From: Campylobacterales bacterium
GTDB lineage: Bacteria; Campylobacterota; Campylobacteria; Campylobacterales; Sulfurovaceae
Assembly (NCBI GenBank): GCA_014763905.1
Contig: JACXUN010000010.1
Location: 1 to 18,038, forward strand
DNA length: 18,038 nt
Direction of reading: 5' to 3'
Shown: positions 1 through 7,002 of the stretch, piece by piece
Numbering within the stretch: position 1 is the first letter of the stretch
Layout: each line of letters starts with the position of its first letter
Translations under genes and position numbers: made by a program
Notes under the pieces: model-generated
The model's input: only the letters and a program-made list of their open reading frames with translations
Told to the model about the DNA's origin: nothing
Database searches by the model: none

Positions 1-1676
1 TTGGAAAGCTCTTTGAGGGTTTTATCGGAGAAGACCACATACGGAGGGACTTTGTTCGCATCGGCAATGCTTTTACGCAACGCCCGTAGTTTATTGAATA
101 TACCCACCTCGTAGCTCTCAAAAACCAGCGGCTCTTTTTTGGGTTTGGTTTTTTTGACGGCAAGCCGCTCTTCTCGGATCATGACGGGTTCATTGCCTTT
201 TAGGATATTGATCCCTTTTTGCGTTAGGCGATAGACTTTGAATTCGCCGACGGTCACCACTCCCAGTTCCAGCAAGCGATCGGCGATGGTCAGCCACTGT
301 GTTTTGGCAAACTCCTCTCCGATACCGTAAACCGAGAGCTGATCATGTTGGTTGGCTAAGATTCGCTGTTCCTTGCTACCCCGTAAGACATCAATCACAT
401 AGTGTATTCCAAACGCTTGTCCGGTACGGTAGATGGCTGAGAGGAGCTTCTGTGCGACTTGGGTGATATCGAGGCTCTTTTGATCGGGGTTGAGGCAGTT
501 GTCGCACTTATCGTGGCACGGTTCGATGTAGTCGTTGAAATAGGTCGCGATCTGTTGATGACGGCAGTTTTCCGAGTCGGCGAAACGGGCAATGGTATTG
601 AGTTTCTCATAGGCGTGCTGTTTATACGGCGTATCGGGGAGATCATCGATAAAGGCTTTTTGTTGAACGATATCGGCTGCAGAAAAGAGCAACAGTGTAG
701 TCGATTCGAGTCCGTCTCGTCCGGCTCGTCCGATCTCTTGATAGTAGTTTTCTAACGTTTTGGGTAGATTCATATGAACGACGTAGCGGATATTGCTTTT
801 GTCGATACCCATACCAAAGGCAATCGTAGCGACCACAATGTTGATCTCGTCATTGACAAAGTCGTGATAGACCTTTTTTTTCACCTCATTGGGCAGTCCG
901 GCATGAAACGCTTCGGCTTTATAGCCAGATTTTTTGAGATAGTTAGCGACTTTTTCGGTCTGCTTCCGTGAAAAGGTGTAGACGATACCGGCAGTATCCC
1001 CTTGCTCTTTAATAAAGTTAGTCAGTTGGGTACGTCCGTCGCTCTGGCGGTGCTGGGCGGTGATGGTGAGGTTGGGACGGAAGAGCGAACCGGTAATGAT
1101 CTTAGGGCTTTGGAGCTGGAGATTGGTACAGATATCCTGCCGTACCATTTCAGTTGCCGTAGCGGTAAAGGCAGCGATTGCCGTGGTCGGAAAGGAGGCT
1201 TTGAGCTGGGAAAGCATCCGATAGTGTTCACGAAACTCATGCCCCCATTCACTCACGCAGTGAGCCTCATCGATGACAAAAAAGTTGATATTCAAATCCA
1301 TCAAAAAGCTTAAAAAGTACTCATTCATCAACCGTTCGGGGGCAACATAGAGCAGTTTGATCTTTTCATGATATAGAGCGGCTTCGATCTCCTTGGTTTC
1401 TTCGAGACTCTGCATAGAGCTAAGCATTGCTGCAGCAATGCCGTTACCGCGTAAAGCCACTACCTGATCATGCATCAGGGCTAAAAGGGGAGAGACGACT
1501 ACCGTTATGCCAGGCATCATAAGAGAAGGAAGCTGGTAGCAGAGTGACTTCCCGCCACCAGTTGGCAGTATCATTAAGATATCATGATGAGAGAGGATCG
1601 CATCGATCACTTCTTCTTGAAAGGCTCGAAAGTGCTGATGTCCGAAATAGTGTTGAAGGGTTTGCTCTTTGTTCAT
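1..1676 (-). CDS. recQ: ATP-dependent DNA helicase RecQ (C-terminus outside window)
   Basis: 3'-5' superfamily 2 DNA helicase acting in recombination and repair of stalled forks. I translated 558 residues from the ATG at 1676 down to base 1 with no stop, so the 3' end lies outside. Visible in order: Walker A TGGGKS (39-44), DEAH box (136-139) followed by the RecQ-type aromatic loop (CVSEWGHEF), motif VI QEIGRAGRDG (313-322), the zinc-binding cysteines C371, C387, C391 and C394, a winged-helix region (about 400-495), and the start of an HRDC domain (from about 519, with PPYVVFSDKTLKELS at the edge). Full RecQ with HRDC is about 600 residues, so roughly 40 residues are missing. The ribosome site before this ATG is weak. 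The gene diverges from the OmpA-like gene. The family call is secure. Confidence 0.96.
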   Translation of the reverse strand, partial: MNKEQTLQHYFGHQHFRAFQEEVIDAILSHHDILMILPTGGGKSLCYQLPSLMMPGITVVVSPLLALMHDQVVALRGNGIAAAMLSSMQSLEETKEIEAALYHEKIKLLYVAPERLMNEYFLSFLMDLNINFFVIDEAHCVSEWGHEFREHYRMLSQLKASFPTTAIAAFTATATEMVRQDICTNLQLQSPKIITGSLFRPNLTITAQHRQSDGRTQLTNFIKEQGDTAGIVYTFSRKQTEKVANYLKKSGYKAEAFHAGLPNEVKKKVYHDFVNDEINIVVATIAFGMGIDKSNIRYVVHMNLPKTLENYYQEIGRAGRDGLESTTLLLFSAADIVQQKAFIDDLPDTPYKQHAYEKLNTIARFADSENCRHQQIATYFNDYIEPCHDKCDNCLNPDQKSLDITQVAQKLLSAIYRTGQAFGIHYVIDVLRGSKEQRILANQHDQLSVYGIGEEFAKTQWLTIADRLLELGVVTVGEFKVYRLTQKGINILKGNEPVMIREERLAVKKTKPKKEPLVFESYEVGIFNKLRALRKSIADANKVPPYVVFSDKTLKELS

Positions 1677-1723
1677 AGCGATATGGTAGCAGAAGCTTAC
1701 TTCTAAAAGGAAATAACCTGTCA

Positions 1724-1743
1724 AATTGTCATATGTGACAATT
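1724..1743. promoter_or_regulatory. Perfect palindrome in recQ / OmpA-like divergent region
   Basis: AATTGTCA-TATG-TGACAATT: two perfect 8-base arms around 4 bases. A further direct TGTCA copy lies at 1719-1723. It is about 50 bases upstream of the recQ start and about 180 upstream of the OmpA-like start. The size and symmetry fit an operator for a dimeric regulator, and the TTGTC...GACAA pattern loosely recalls Crp/Fnr-family sites. Which protein binds, if any, is unknown. Confidence 0.45.
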
Positions 1744-1872
1744 CATTTCACAGAATTTCATCCAAATCAGAGTGTTAAGAGTAAGTTTAAATAAAGTTTA
1801 ATGGATACCGTTTTAAAAGCTTTCTCTTTTTTTGAAAAATAGATAAAAAGATATAACTATTCAAAAAAGCTG

Positions 1873-1881
1873 TGATAGAAT
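1873..1881 (+). promoter_or_regulatory. Extended -10 promoter for the OmpA-like gene
   Basis: TGA followed by TAGAAT (1876-1881) resembles an extended -10 box, set in very AT-rich DNA without a clear -35. That is the usual look of sigma-70 promoters in Campylobacterota. The predicted start near 1888 leaves a leader of about 34 bases, ending in the ribosome site AAGAAGGGG before the ATG at 1922. Confidence 0.45.
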
Positions 1882-1921
1882 TAAATTTATTTTTAAGATT
1901 TCTATAAAGAAGGGGAATCCT

Positions 1922-2995
1922 ATGGACATTAAAAAAATGGCGTTGTCTCTATCGGCAACCATGATGGTGTTACACGCAGGAACAATTGAAAATGAGTTAG
2001 GCATCAATGTTGGCGTAACCTCTATCAAAAATGAAGGAACCAATAAGTTTAACAATATGGGTGTTTCCGCTACCTATCAGATGAACCGTTATGTGGTGAG
2101 TCCGCGATTTGATTTTGATTATGTCAATATCAATGATTTTGAAGGGGTTGACGCTCTGTTTAGAGCTTCTGTCAACGGTGTATATGAGATCAATACTGCG
2201 ATCGAAGAGATCAATCCTTATATCTTAATGGGTGTCGGTTATGAAAAGCTTTCCAAAGATGTAGAAGATGAGTTTGAAAGTCTTCCGTTTGTACAAGGGG
2301 GAGGCGGTTTGGCGTATAATCTGCCTAACACCAGTAGCCGTATGCGGTTTGAAGGAAAGGTGCTGAAAGTTCTGGGTGCCAAAGATCAAGAGCATGAACT
2401 TCTGCTCAATGCGGGTATGATGATGCCAATCGGCGGAGAGTCCAAAGAACGTACCGTTTCCAACTATGCCAGAGCGGTAGTTCAGCCGAAGCCGGTTGTG
2501 ATCAAAGAGACCGTACCGGTCTACATCGACTCCCATACCTGTCCAAAGAAGATCAACGAACCGGATCGAGACAGAGACGGTATCCCCGATGTCAAAGATC
2601 AATGCCCGGATACGCCGTGTGACTTTACGGTGGATTCTTATGGGTGTCCGGTTAAAACGACGCTTCAGATCAATTTTAGAACCGCTTCGGCAGAGATTGA
2701 ATCCGCTTCTATGAGTCGTGTGCTTAACTTTGCCAACTTCTTATTGGCAAATAAAGGGAGTCATGTACAGATCGTCGGACATACCGACAGTGTAGGAAGC
2801 AATACTTACAATGTGGGCTTGTCACAAAGACGTGCTCAATCAGTAATGAATCAACTGGTATCCTATGGAGTAAGTCCGGCTAGAATCACAGCGATTGGAA
2901 TGGGAGAATCTGCACCGATAGCCTCAAACAGTACCGCAACGGGGCGAGGACAAAATAGACGAATTGAGGCGGTATTAAGTTATCCGAGTAAATAA
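1922..2995 (+). CDS. OmpA-family outer membrane protein with TSP3 calcium repeat
   Basis: Outer membrane protein that should tether the outer membrane to peptidoglycan. An N-terminal signal peptide (about 1-20) is followed by a predicted 8-strand beta-barrel region (about 21-170), a Pro-rich linker, one thrombospondin type 3-like calcium loop (DRDRDGIPDVKDQCPD, 215-230) and a C-terminal OmpA domain (about 245-355). The peptidoglycan-binding pair seen in E. coli OmpA (Asp271/Arg286) is matched by D289 in HTDSVG and R304 in LSQRRA, with the same spacing. Four cysteines flank the calcium loop (C207, C228, C233, C242) and may form disulphides. The start has a good ribosome site (AAGAAGGGG). The next gene, another TSP3-repeat protein, follows after 20 bases and is probably co-transcribed. 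The family is clear; the physiological role is inferred. Confidence 0.93.
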   Translation: MDIKKMALSLSATMMVLHAGTIENELGINVGVTSIKNEGTNKFNNMGVSATYQMNRYVVSPRFDFDYVNINDFEGVDALFRASVNGVYEINTAIEEINPYILMGVGYEKLSKDVEDEFESLPFVQGGGGLAYNLPNTSSRMRFEGKVLKVLGAKDQEHELLLNAGMMMPIGGESKERTVSNYARAVVQPKPVVIKETVPVYIDSHTCPKKINEPDRDRDGIPDVKDQCPDTPCDFTVDSYGCPVKTTLQINFRTASAEIESASMSRVLNFANFLLANKGSHVQIVGHTDSVGSNTYNVGLSQRRAQSVMNQLVSYGVSPARITAIGMGESAPIASNSTATGRGQNRRIEAVLSYPSK

Positions 2996-3015
2996 TAGAT
3001 AGGAGAAGTAGTAAT

Positions 3016-4443
3016 ATGAAAATCAGAATTATAGTGTTGGCATCGATAATTACATTAATGATTAGCGGATGTGGAGAAAACCGGGCAGCCGATGCACCGG
3101 CAAACAAAAAAGAGGTCGGAGGAGTTTCTCTGATTGAGGATGACGACACGACAGACACTGATGGAGATGGTCTCAGTGATAAGTATGAGCTGGCACACGA
3201 TCTCAATGCCACCAATCCCGATGCAGATGGGGATGGATTAGATGATTATTATGAGGTACATCATGATAATGTTGATCCTTTAAATCCAGACAGTGACGAT
3301 GATAATCTAACTGACTACGAAGAGGTGATGACGTATGGTACCAAGCCAGATGACAGTGATACGGATGGAGATTGTCTTTTGGATGGGTTTGAGATCAAAA
3401 ATTATGAGACCGATCCCAAAGATACTGATACCGATGCCGATGGGGTAGAGGATGGTATCGAAGTGTACGGTGACCTGCAAACCCCTTGTTTAATCAATCC
3501 GGAGACCGAAACAGGCGGTGCCAATAAAACACCGGCCAAAGACGGTATCCCTGATCTTGCAACCGATGTGATTGATGCCCTTGATCCGACCAATGACAGT
3601 GACGGTGACTCACAAGCCAATATCAAAGAACTCAACTGCACCGAAGGTGATCCGAAAGATGCGACCAAAATGTGTCCGTATATCTTTGAGTCAGAAGAGG
3701 GACAAGCGCTAGAAGAGCATGGATACTCTTATGTCCCGGGTGGATTTGATGTGGATGGAGACGGGATCAAAGAGGGTGGATTCTGGATGTCTCGATATCA
3801 GGCTCGTAGCTCCGGTATTGTCATTCCAAGTGAAACGGTAAGTGAAAAAGTGGGCAATATCAATCAATTTATCTCTACGAACTTTGAGATTCTCAATCGA
3901 AACGTACAGGTGACCAGTTATACGGAAAGTGCTCTTGATGAGACCAAAACATTAGCCGGAACCCAATTGATATTTAAAGAAGAGGAGATTGCCAATAAGC
4001 CAAGAATCAGTCATTTTACCCCGTATTTAGCAATAGTTTGTCTCAATGAATATCGTTTAAAAAGTAAAACAACGGGTGAAGATTTAAACGTCACTATTAC
4101 TATGCCGACATTGAAGCAATATATGCAGATCAAAATGCTGTTGGATGCTGATTTGGCCAATAATGGAGATGGAAGACATATCCGCAACGGACTGTTGGCT
4201 ACCGATACCAATGTCCCGCTGTTTGAATATAACTTTATTATCGATGAGTTTGGTTCGGGTCATAAAGAGTATGTCAGAAATCTGATTCAAATACGGATCG
4301 GACCGAACAAAGATCCGTATGGCGTTATTGTACGTGGAGGAGAGATTATGGATATCACTGAAGGGGTATCCGGAGCATTAACGGATGGAGCAGGACAAAC
4401 CAATGGAATCAGTTTTAGAGCGGCAACACCATATCTCTATTGA
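3016..4443 (+). CDS. TSP3-repeat lipoprotein with a possible FGE/C-type-lectin-like C-terminal domain
   Basis: Predicted surface or periplasmic lipoprotein of 475 residues. The signal peptide ends in a lipobox LMISGC (lipidated C19). Residues 47 to about 205 hold five or six degenerate calcium-loop repeats of the form DxDGDGLxDxxE, typical of thrombospondin type 3 repeats, making the protein very acidic. From about 237 a globular domain begins with YSYVPGGFDVDGDG and GGFWMSRYQA and ends in GISFRAATPYLY. This opening and closing pattern reminds me of the formylglycine-generating-enzyme/C-type-lectin fold, but that is only a suggestion. It lies 20 bases behind the OmpA-like gene with its own ribosome site (GGAGAAG), so the two probably form one unit. 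Directly after its stop comes a diverged second copy of its C-terminus. An adhesion or ligand-binding role is possible but unproven. Confidence 0.85.
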   Translation: MKIRIIVLASIITLMISGCGENRAADAPANKKEVGGVSLIEDDDTTDTDGDGLSDKYELAHDLNATNPDADGDGLDDYYEVHHDNVDPLNPDSDDDNLTDYEEVMTYGTKPDDSDTDGDCLLDGFEIKNYETDPKDTDTDADGVEDGIEVYGDLQTPCLINPETETGGANKTPAKDGIPDLATDVIDALDPTNDSDGDSQANIKELNCTEGDPKDATKMCPYIFESEEGQALEEHGYSYVPGGFDVDGDGIKEGGFWMSRYQARSSGIVIPSETVSEKVGNINQFISTNFEILNRNVQVTSYTESALDETKTLAGTQLIFKEEEIANKPRISHFTPYLAIVCLNEYRLKSKTTGEDLNVTITMPTLKQYMQIKMLLDADLANNGDGRHIRNGLLATDTNVPLFEYNFIIDEFGSGHKEYVRNLIQIRIGPNKDPYGVIVRGGEIMDITEGVSGALTDGAGQTNGISFRAATPYLY

Positions 4444-4631
4444 TATCCCGTCGAACTCAGGTTAACAGTACGATCGATGTCGGTATGGGAGCCGGACAGA
4501 ACAAAGATCACTACGGTATCATGAGCCGAGCCGGTACCAATCTTGATCTTTTCCAAGGAACCGCCGGAATCGATTCCGATACACCAGATACCGCAAACGG
4601 TATCGGATTTAGAGGCGTTTTCATTTATTGA
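4440..4631 (+). pseudogene. Orphan second copy of the TSP3 lipoprotein C-terminus
   Basis: Open frame of 63 codons beginning at a TTG that overlaps the preceding stop, in a different frame. From about 4464 it aligns end to end with the last 50 or so residues of the lipoprotein: NKDHYGI against NKDPYGV, then R-G, a D, two G's, and NGIGFRG...IY-stop against NGISFRA...LY-stop, roughly 40% identical by eye. It has no signal peptide and no convincing ribosome site. The simplest reading is the 3' remnant of a tandem paralogue whose 5' part was deleted, leaving only about 20 unrelated bases between the copies. Alternatives are a small protein translated by coupling, or a silent cassette for exchange with the upstream tail. 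Similarity is seen; the history is inferred. Confidence 0.6.
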
Positions 4632-4714
4632 GAGTGAAACCCTCCGAATTAAGTTAACTCTTTTGTAAATGAGAGTAAAATACTCCTAATTAAAATGTTA
4701 CAAAGGATTCAACC

Positions 4715-5089
4715 ATGATGGGAATACCGCAACCCGCATTCTATATATTTAAATGTCAACAGTCTGCCCCTCCGGGTATGCCAAAGCCAAGCTGTGTAAG
4801 CCAAAACAATCCGGAGTCCCAGCAGTTAATGCAGCATCTTGCTCAAACTTTGATGCAAAAAGGGATTATTGCTACCGTTCAGCCGATTCAAACCTCTTGT
4901 CTAAACCGATGTCAGCAGGGACCGGTTATGTTGGTTGAGCCGGGTCATACCATGTATGTAGGACTCACCAAAGAGAAGATCGATCGTATTATCGATGAGC
5001 ATCTAATCGGCGGTAAAGTAGTCGATGAGTATGTTATTGATGCAGCAGTATGGGGTGACCCAATCGAACCGGCGACAATGGCTCGATAA
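4715..5089 (+). CDS. Thioredoxin-like [2Fe-2S] ferredoxin
   Basis: Small soluble electron carrier of the thioredoxin-fold [2Fe-2S] type, as in the Aquifex ferredoxin and the NuoE-like domains. The 124-residue protein has the four expected cluster cysteines: C14 and C27 in a CQQSAPPGMPKPSC stretch (family form: C, then PPGxPKxSC), and C62 and C66 in SCLNRC. GPVMLVEPGHTMYVGLT matches the family's core strand region and VDEYVIDA its tail. AAAGGA lies 7 bases before the first of two ATGs. It follows the lipoprotein remnant by 83 bases containing only weak small stems, and it converges with hisIE. The physiological redox partner cannot be told from the neighbours. Confidence 0.88.
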   Translation: MMGIPQPAFYIFKCQQSAPPGMPKPSCVSQNNPESQQLMQHLAQTLMQKGIIATVQPIQTSCLNRCQQGPVMLVEPGHTMYVGLTKEKIDRIIDEHLIGGKVVDEYVIDAAVWGDPIEPATMAR

Positions 5090-5124
5090 TACGAAAAAAT
5101 AACGCATAACATTAAACACCAAAT

Positions 5125-5140
5125 GTGGGCTGAAGCCCAC
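5125..5140. repeat. REP-like palindrome downstream of hisIE
   Basis: GTGGGC-TGAA-GCCCAC is a perfect hairpin (6-7 base pairs, minimal loop) in the 63-base gap where the ferredoxin and hisIE genes converge. There is no T-run on either side, so it is not a textbook terminator, though it could protect or end both transcripts. Its form, with the trailing CCTACG, matches small palindromes I recall as scattered through many bacterial genomes; this was not checked. Confidence 0.55.
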
Positions 5141-5152
5141 CTACGCCTAACC

Positions 5153-5815
5153 CTACAAACGACTCTCTTTCTCTACAATCCCACTCATACCAAAACGGCG
5201 AGCTAGTTCCTGTTTGACCCGATCTGGTGAAATATCACGATAACCTAGCCCCACCAAGGTATGATAAAGTAGATCAGCCGATTCATAGATCACCTGTTCA
5301 TCACTCTCTTCATTGATTGCAACACATACTTCATCTGCCTCTTCACGAATCTTGGAAAGCATCAGCTCTTTATCATTGAGGAGTTTTTTAGTCCATGACT
5401 TCTGTGTGTCGTTACTATTTTTACGCTCCAAAATCGTGTGATAGAGAGTATCAACGACTCCATAAACGGCATCGGTATTAATCTCTTGTTCCAATACTCT
5501 TTTATTTTGCATCACGGAAGTAAAGAAACAGCTTTTGGTTCCGGTGTGACAGGCTACGCCGTTTTGTTTAATTTTAAGTACCAAAGTATCGGCATCGCAA
5601 TCAAGCAGAACATCTTTGACCTCTTGGGTGTGATTAGAGCTTTCACCCTTTTTCCAGATACGCTGCTTGCTACGGCTAAAGTAGTGAGCATACCCGCTAG
5701 AGAGTGTAAGGTTGAATGCTTCTTCGTTCATATAAGCAAGCATCAATACTTCATTGGTTTCATGATCTTGGGCAATTGCGGGAAGCAAAGGAGTTTTTTG
5801 CCAGTTGATTTGCAT
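5153..5815 (-). CDS. hisI: Bifunctional phosphoribosyl-AMP cyclohydrolase / phosphoribosyl-ATP pyrophosphatase
   Basis: HisIE carries out steps 2 and 3 of histidine synthesis: removal of pyrophosphate from phosphoribosyl-ATP, then opening of the adenine ring of phosphoribosyl-AMP. The N-terminal HisI domain (about 1-105) shows RSKQRIWKKGESSNHTQ, the metal-binding DCDAD (D72, D74, D76) and zinc cysteines C73, C89 and C96. The C-terminal HisE domain (about 118-210) shows the helical MazG-like pattern KIREEADEV...E-SADLLYHTLV. At 220 residues it has the usual length of the fused enzyme. GAAAAAGGAAAA precedes the ATG. It lies downstream of ilvE and the SPFH gene on the same strand, 47 bases away across a strong hairpin, and apart from the other his genes, which are not in the window. 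Confidence 0.96.
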   Translation of the reverse strand: MQINWQKTPLLPAIAQDHETNEVLMLAYMNEEAFNLTLSSGYAHYFSRSKQRIWKKGESSNHTQEVKDVLLDCDADTLVLKIKQNGVACHTGTKSCFFTSVMQNKRVLEQEINTDAVYGVVDTLYHTILERKNSNDTQKSWTKKLLNDKELMLSKIREEADEVCVAINEESDEQVIYESADLLYHTLVGLGYRDISPDRVKQELARRFGMSGIVEKESRL

Positions 5816-5833
5816 GGGAGATTTTCCTTTTTC

Positions 5834-5861
5834 GTAGGGTGCGTTTCCTAACGCACCCTAC
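5834..5861. repeat. REP-like perfect 12-bp hairpin between the SPFH gene and hisIE
   Basis: GTAGGGTGCGTT, loop TCCT, AACGCACCCTAC: a perfect 12-base-pair stem. It begins 2 bases after the SPFH stop codon and ends about 18 bases before the hisIE start. It is GC-rich against its AT-rich surroundings and lacks a T-tract on either strand. It may attenuate or stabilise the shared minus-strand message. The form recalls dispersed GTAGGGTGCGTT-type palindromes found in many bacteria (memory only). Confidence 0.65.
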
Positions 5862-5862
5862 A

Positions 5863-6981
5863 TTATTGTTGAGTGCTAACTTTTTGCTGTTTGCTCTTCG
5901 CATCGACCCAGATATTTGGTACCGAACCACCCGGTGTTAGGAATATCTGTGCATCATTATTGACTTTTAATGCTTCATTGAATTGCATCTGTGCTTTGAT
6001 CTGCTCCAACTGGAGAAGTTCACCGGTCAATGAGTCGGAGATCAGCTTATTGGCTTTGGCTTGCTCTTCAGCTTCGATTCGAATTTTGTCCGCTTGTCCT
6101 TGGGCTTCGATTCGATTTCGCTCTGCTTCACCACGGGCGATCTCAGCTTTTCGCTGAGCCTCTTGTTTGGCTCTCTCTTTTTGCTGTTCCGCAATGGTTA
6201 CCTCTTGCTTAGCGATCTGTACCTGCTCAATTTGTGCTTTGATTTTTTGCGGGAGATCGATATTTCTGAGTTCTACCGAGGAGAGTATAACCGGCTGTCC
6301 TTCCAGCGACATCACCTTATCTGTTACTTTCGTTTCGATAGCTGAAGCGATCTCATTACGCATTTCGGGAAGATTTTCTGCCGTATATTGTCCAATAACA
6401 TCTCGTACCACCTCTCGAACTTTGGAGTTGATAATCTTTTCTTCCCAGCTTGAACCCCATGTTTCTATGGTTTTCGGTGCGGTAGACGCTTTGAGGCTGT
6501 ACTGAACCGCAAGATCGATATGTACGGTTAATCCCCGCTTATCTAGTACTTGAATCGCCGGATTTCGTTTTAATCCCCCCTCAAAGTTTTCAGAAGAGAA
6601 GCTCTTGGCATAATTGTCTCCGACGGTCGTAGTCTCCGTATTGGAGTAGGTGATGAGACGGATACGGGTATTGACCGCTATAATCTTTTCAAAGATCGGT
6701 ACATAGAAGTGCAGTCCCGGCTGAAGCGGCGTATCATCAAATTTACCGGTACGAACCTTGATTCCCGCCTCACCAGAGTTGATAATCGCAAAAGGTTTGA
6801 GGAAAATAAAGGCTCCAACTAACGCAATCACAATAAAAATCCACGAAGGTGTCGATTTGCCTCCGGCTCCGCCGCCACTTTGCGGCTTCTGCGTTTTAGG
6901 GGGTTGATTGTTATCACCGCCTCCGCCGGTCGGCTTATTGGGTTGCCTCTTTTTAAAATAATCGTTTATATCAGCTGGCAT
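5863..6981 (-). CDS. SPFH/prohibitin-family membrane protein
   Basis: Single-pass membrane scaffold of the stomatin/prohibitin/HflC type. Such proteins form large rings in the inner membrane and often modulate proteases or local membrane order. The 372 residues comprise a short, Gly/Pro/Gln-rich cytoplasmic tail (1-45), one transmembrane helix (about 46-66, WIFIVIALVGAFIFLKPF), the SPFH domain (about 67-250, with GEAGIKVRTGKF and PGLHFYVP) and a long charged coiled coil (about 250-340, rich in AKQEAQRKAEIARGEAE-like heptads). AAAAGGAAAA precedes the ATG. It sits 21 bases after ilvE; from memory Campylobacter jejuni has the same ilvE neighbour (Cj0268c/Cj0269c), suggesting an old linkage. Its specific client is unknown. 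Confidence 0.92.
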   Translation of the reverse strand: MPADINDYFKKRQPNKPTGGGGDNNQPPKTQKPQSGGGAGGKSTPSWIFIVIALVGAFIFLKPFAIINSGEAGIKVRTGKFDDTPLQPGLHFYVPIFEKIIAVNTRIRLITYSNTETTTVGDNYAKSFSSENFEGGLKRNPAIQVLDKRGLTVHIDLAVQYSLKASTAPKTIETWGSSWEEKIINSKVREVVRDVIGQYTAENLPEMRNEIASAIETKVTDKVMSLEGQPVILSSVELRNIDLPQKIKAQIEQVQIAKQEVTIAEQQKERAKQEAQRKAEIARGEAERNRIEAQGQADKIRIEAEEQAKANKLISDSLTGELLQLEQIKAQMQFNEALKVNNDAQIFLTPGGSVPNIWVDAKSKQQKVSTQQ

Positions 6982-7002
6982 AATTTTCCTTTTGGGTTAG
7001 TT

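Noticed and set aside
395..1313. Several plus-strand and minus-strand open frames of 65-103 codons.
   Set aside because: They lie inside the recQ reading frame, which has all helicase motifs and runs uninterrupted to the window edge; they lack ribosome sites.
2225..2602. 125-codon minus-strand frame inside the OmpA-like gene.
   Set aside because: Opposite strand of a well-supported gene, no recognisable motif and no ribosome site.
4300..4631. Diversity-generating retroelement: a lectin-like C-terminus followed by a second copy could be a variable/template repeat pair.
   Set aside because: The two copies differ at all kinds of bases and by insertions, not mainly at adenines, and there is no reverse transcriptase or accessory gene in the window.
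6030..6505. Hydrophobic, Ser/Leu/Cys-rich plus-strand frames opposite the SPFH gene.
   Set aside because: They are the complement of the coiled-coil coding region, whose codons yield such composition by default.
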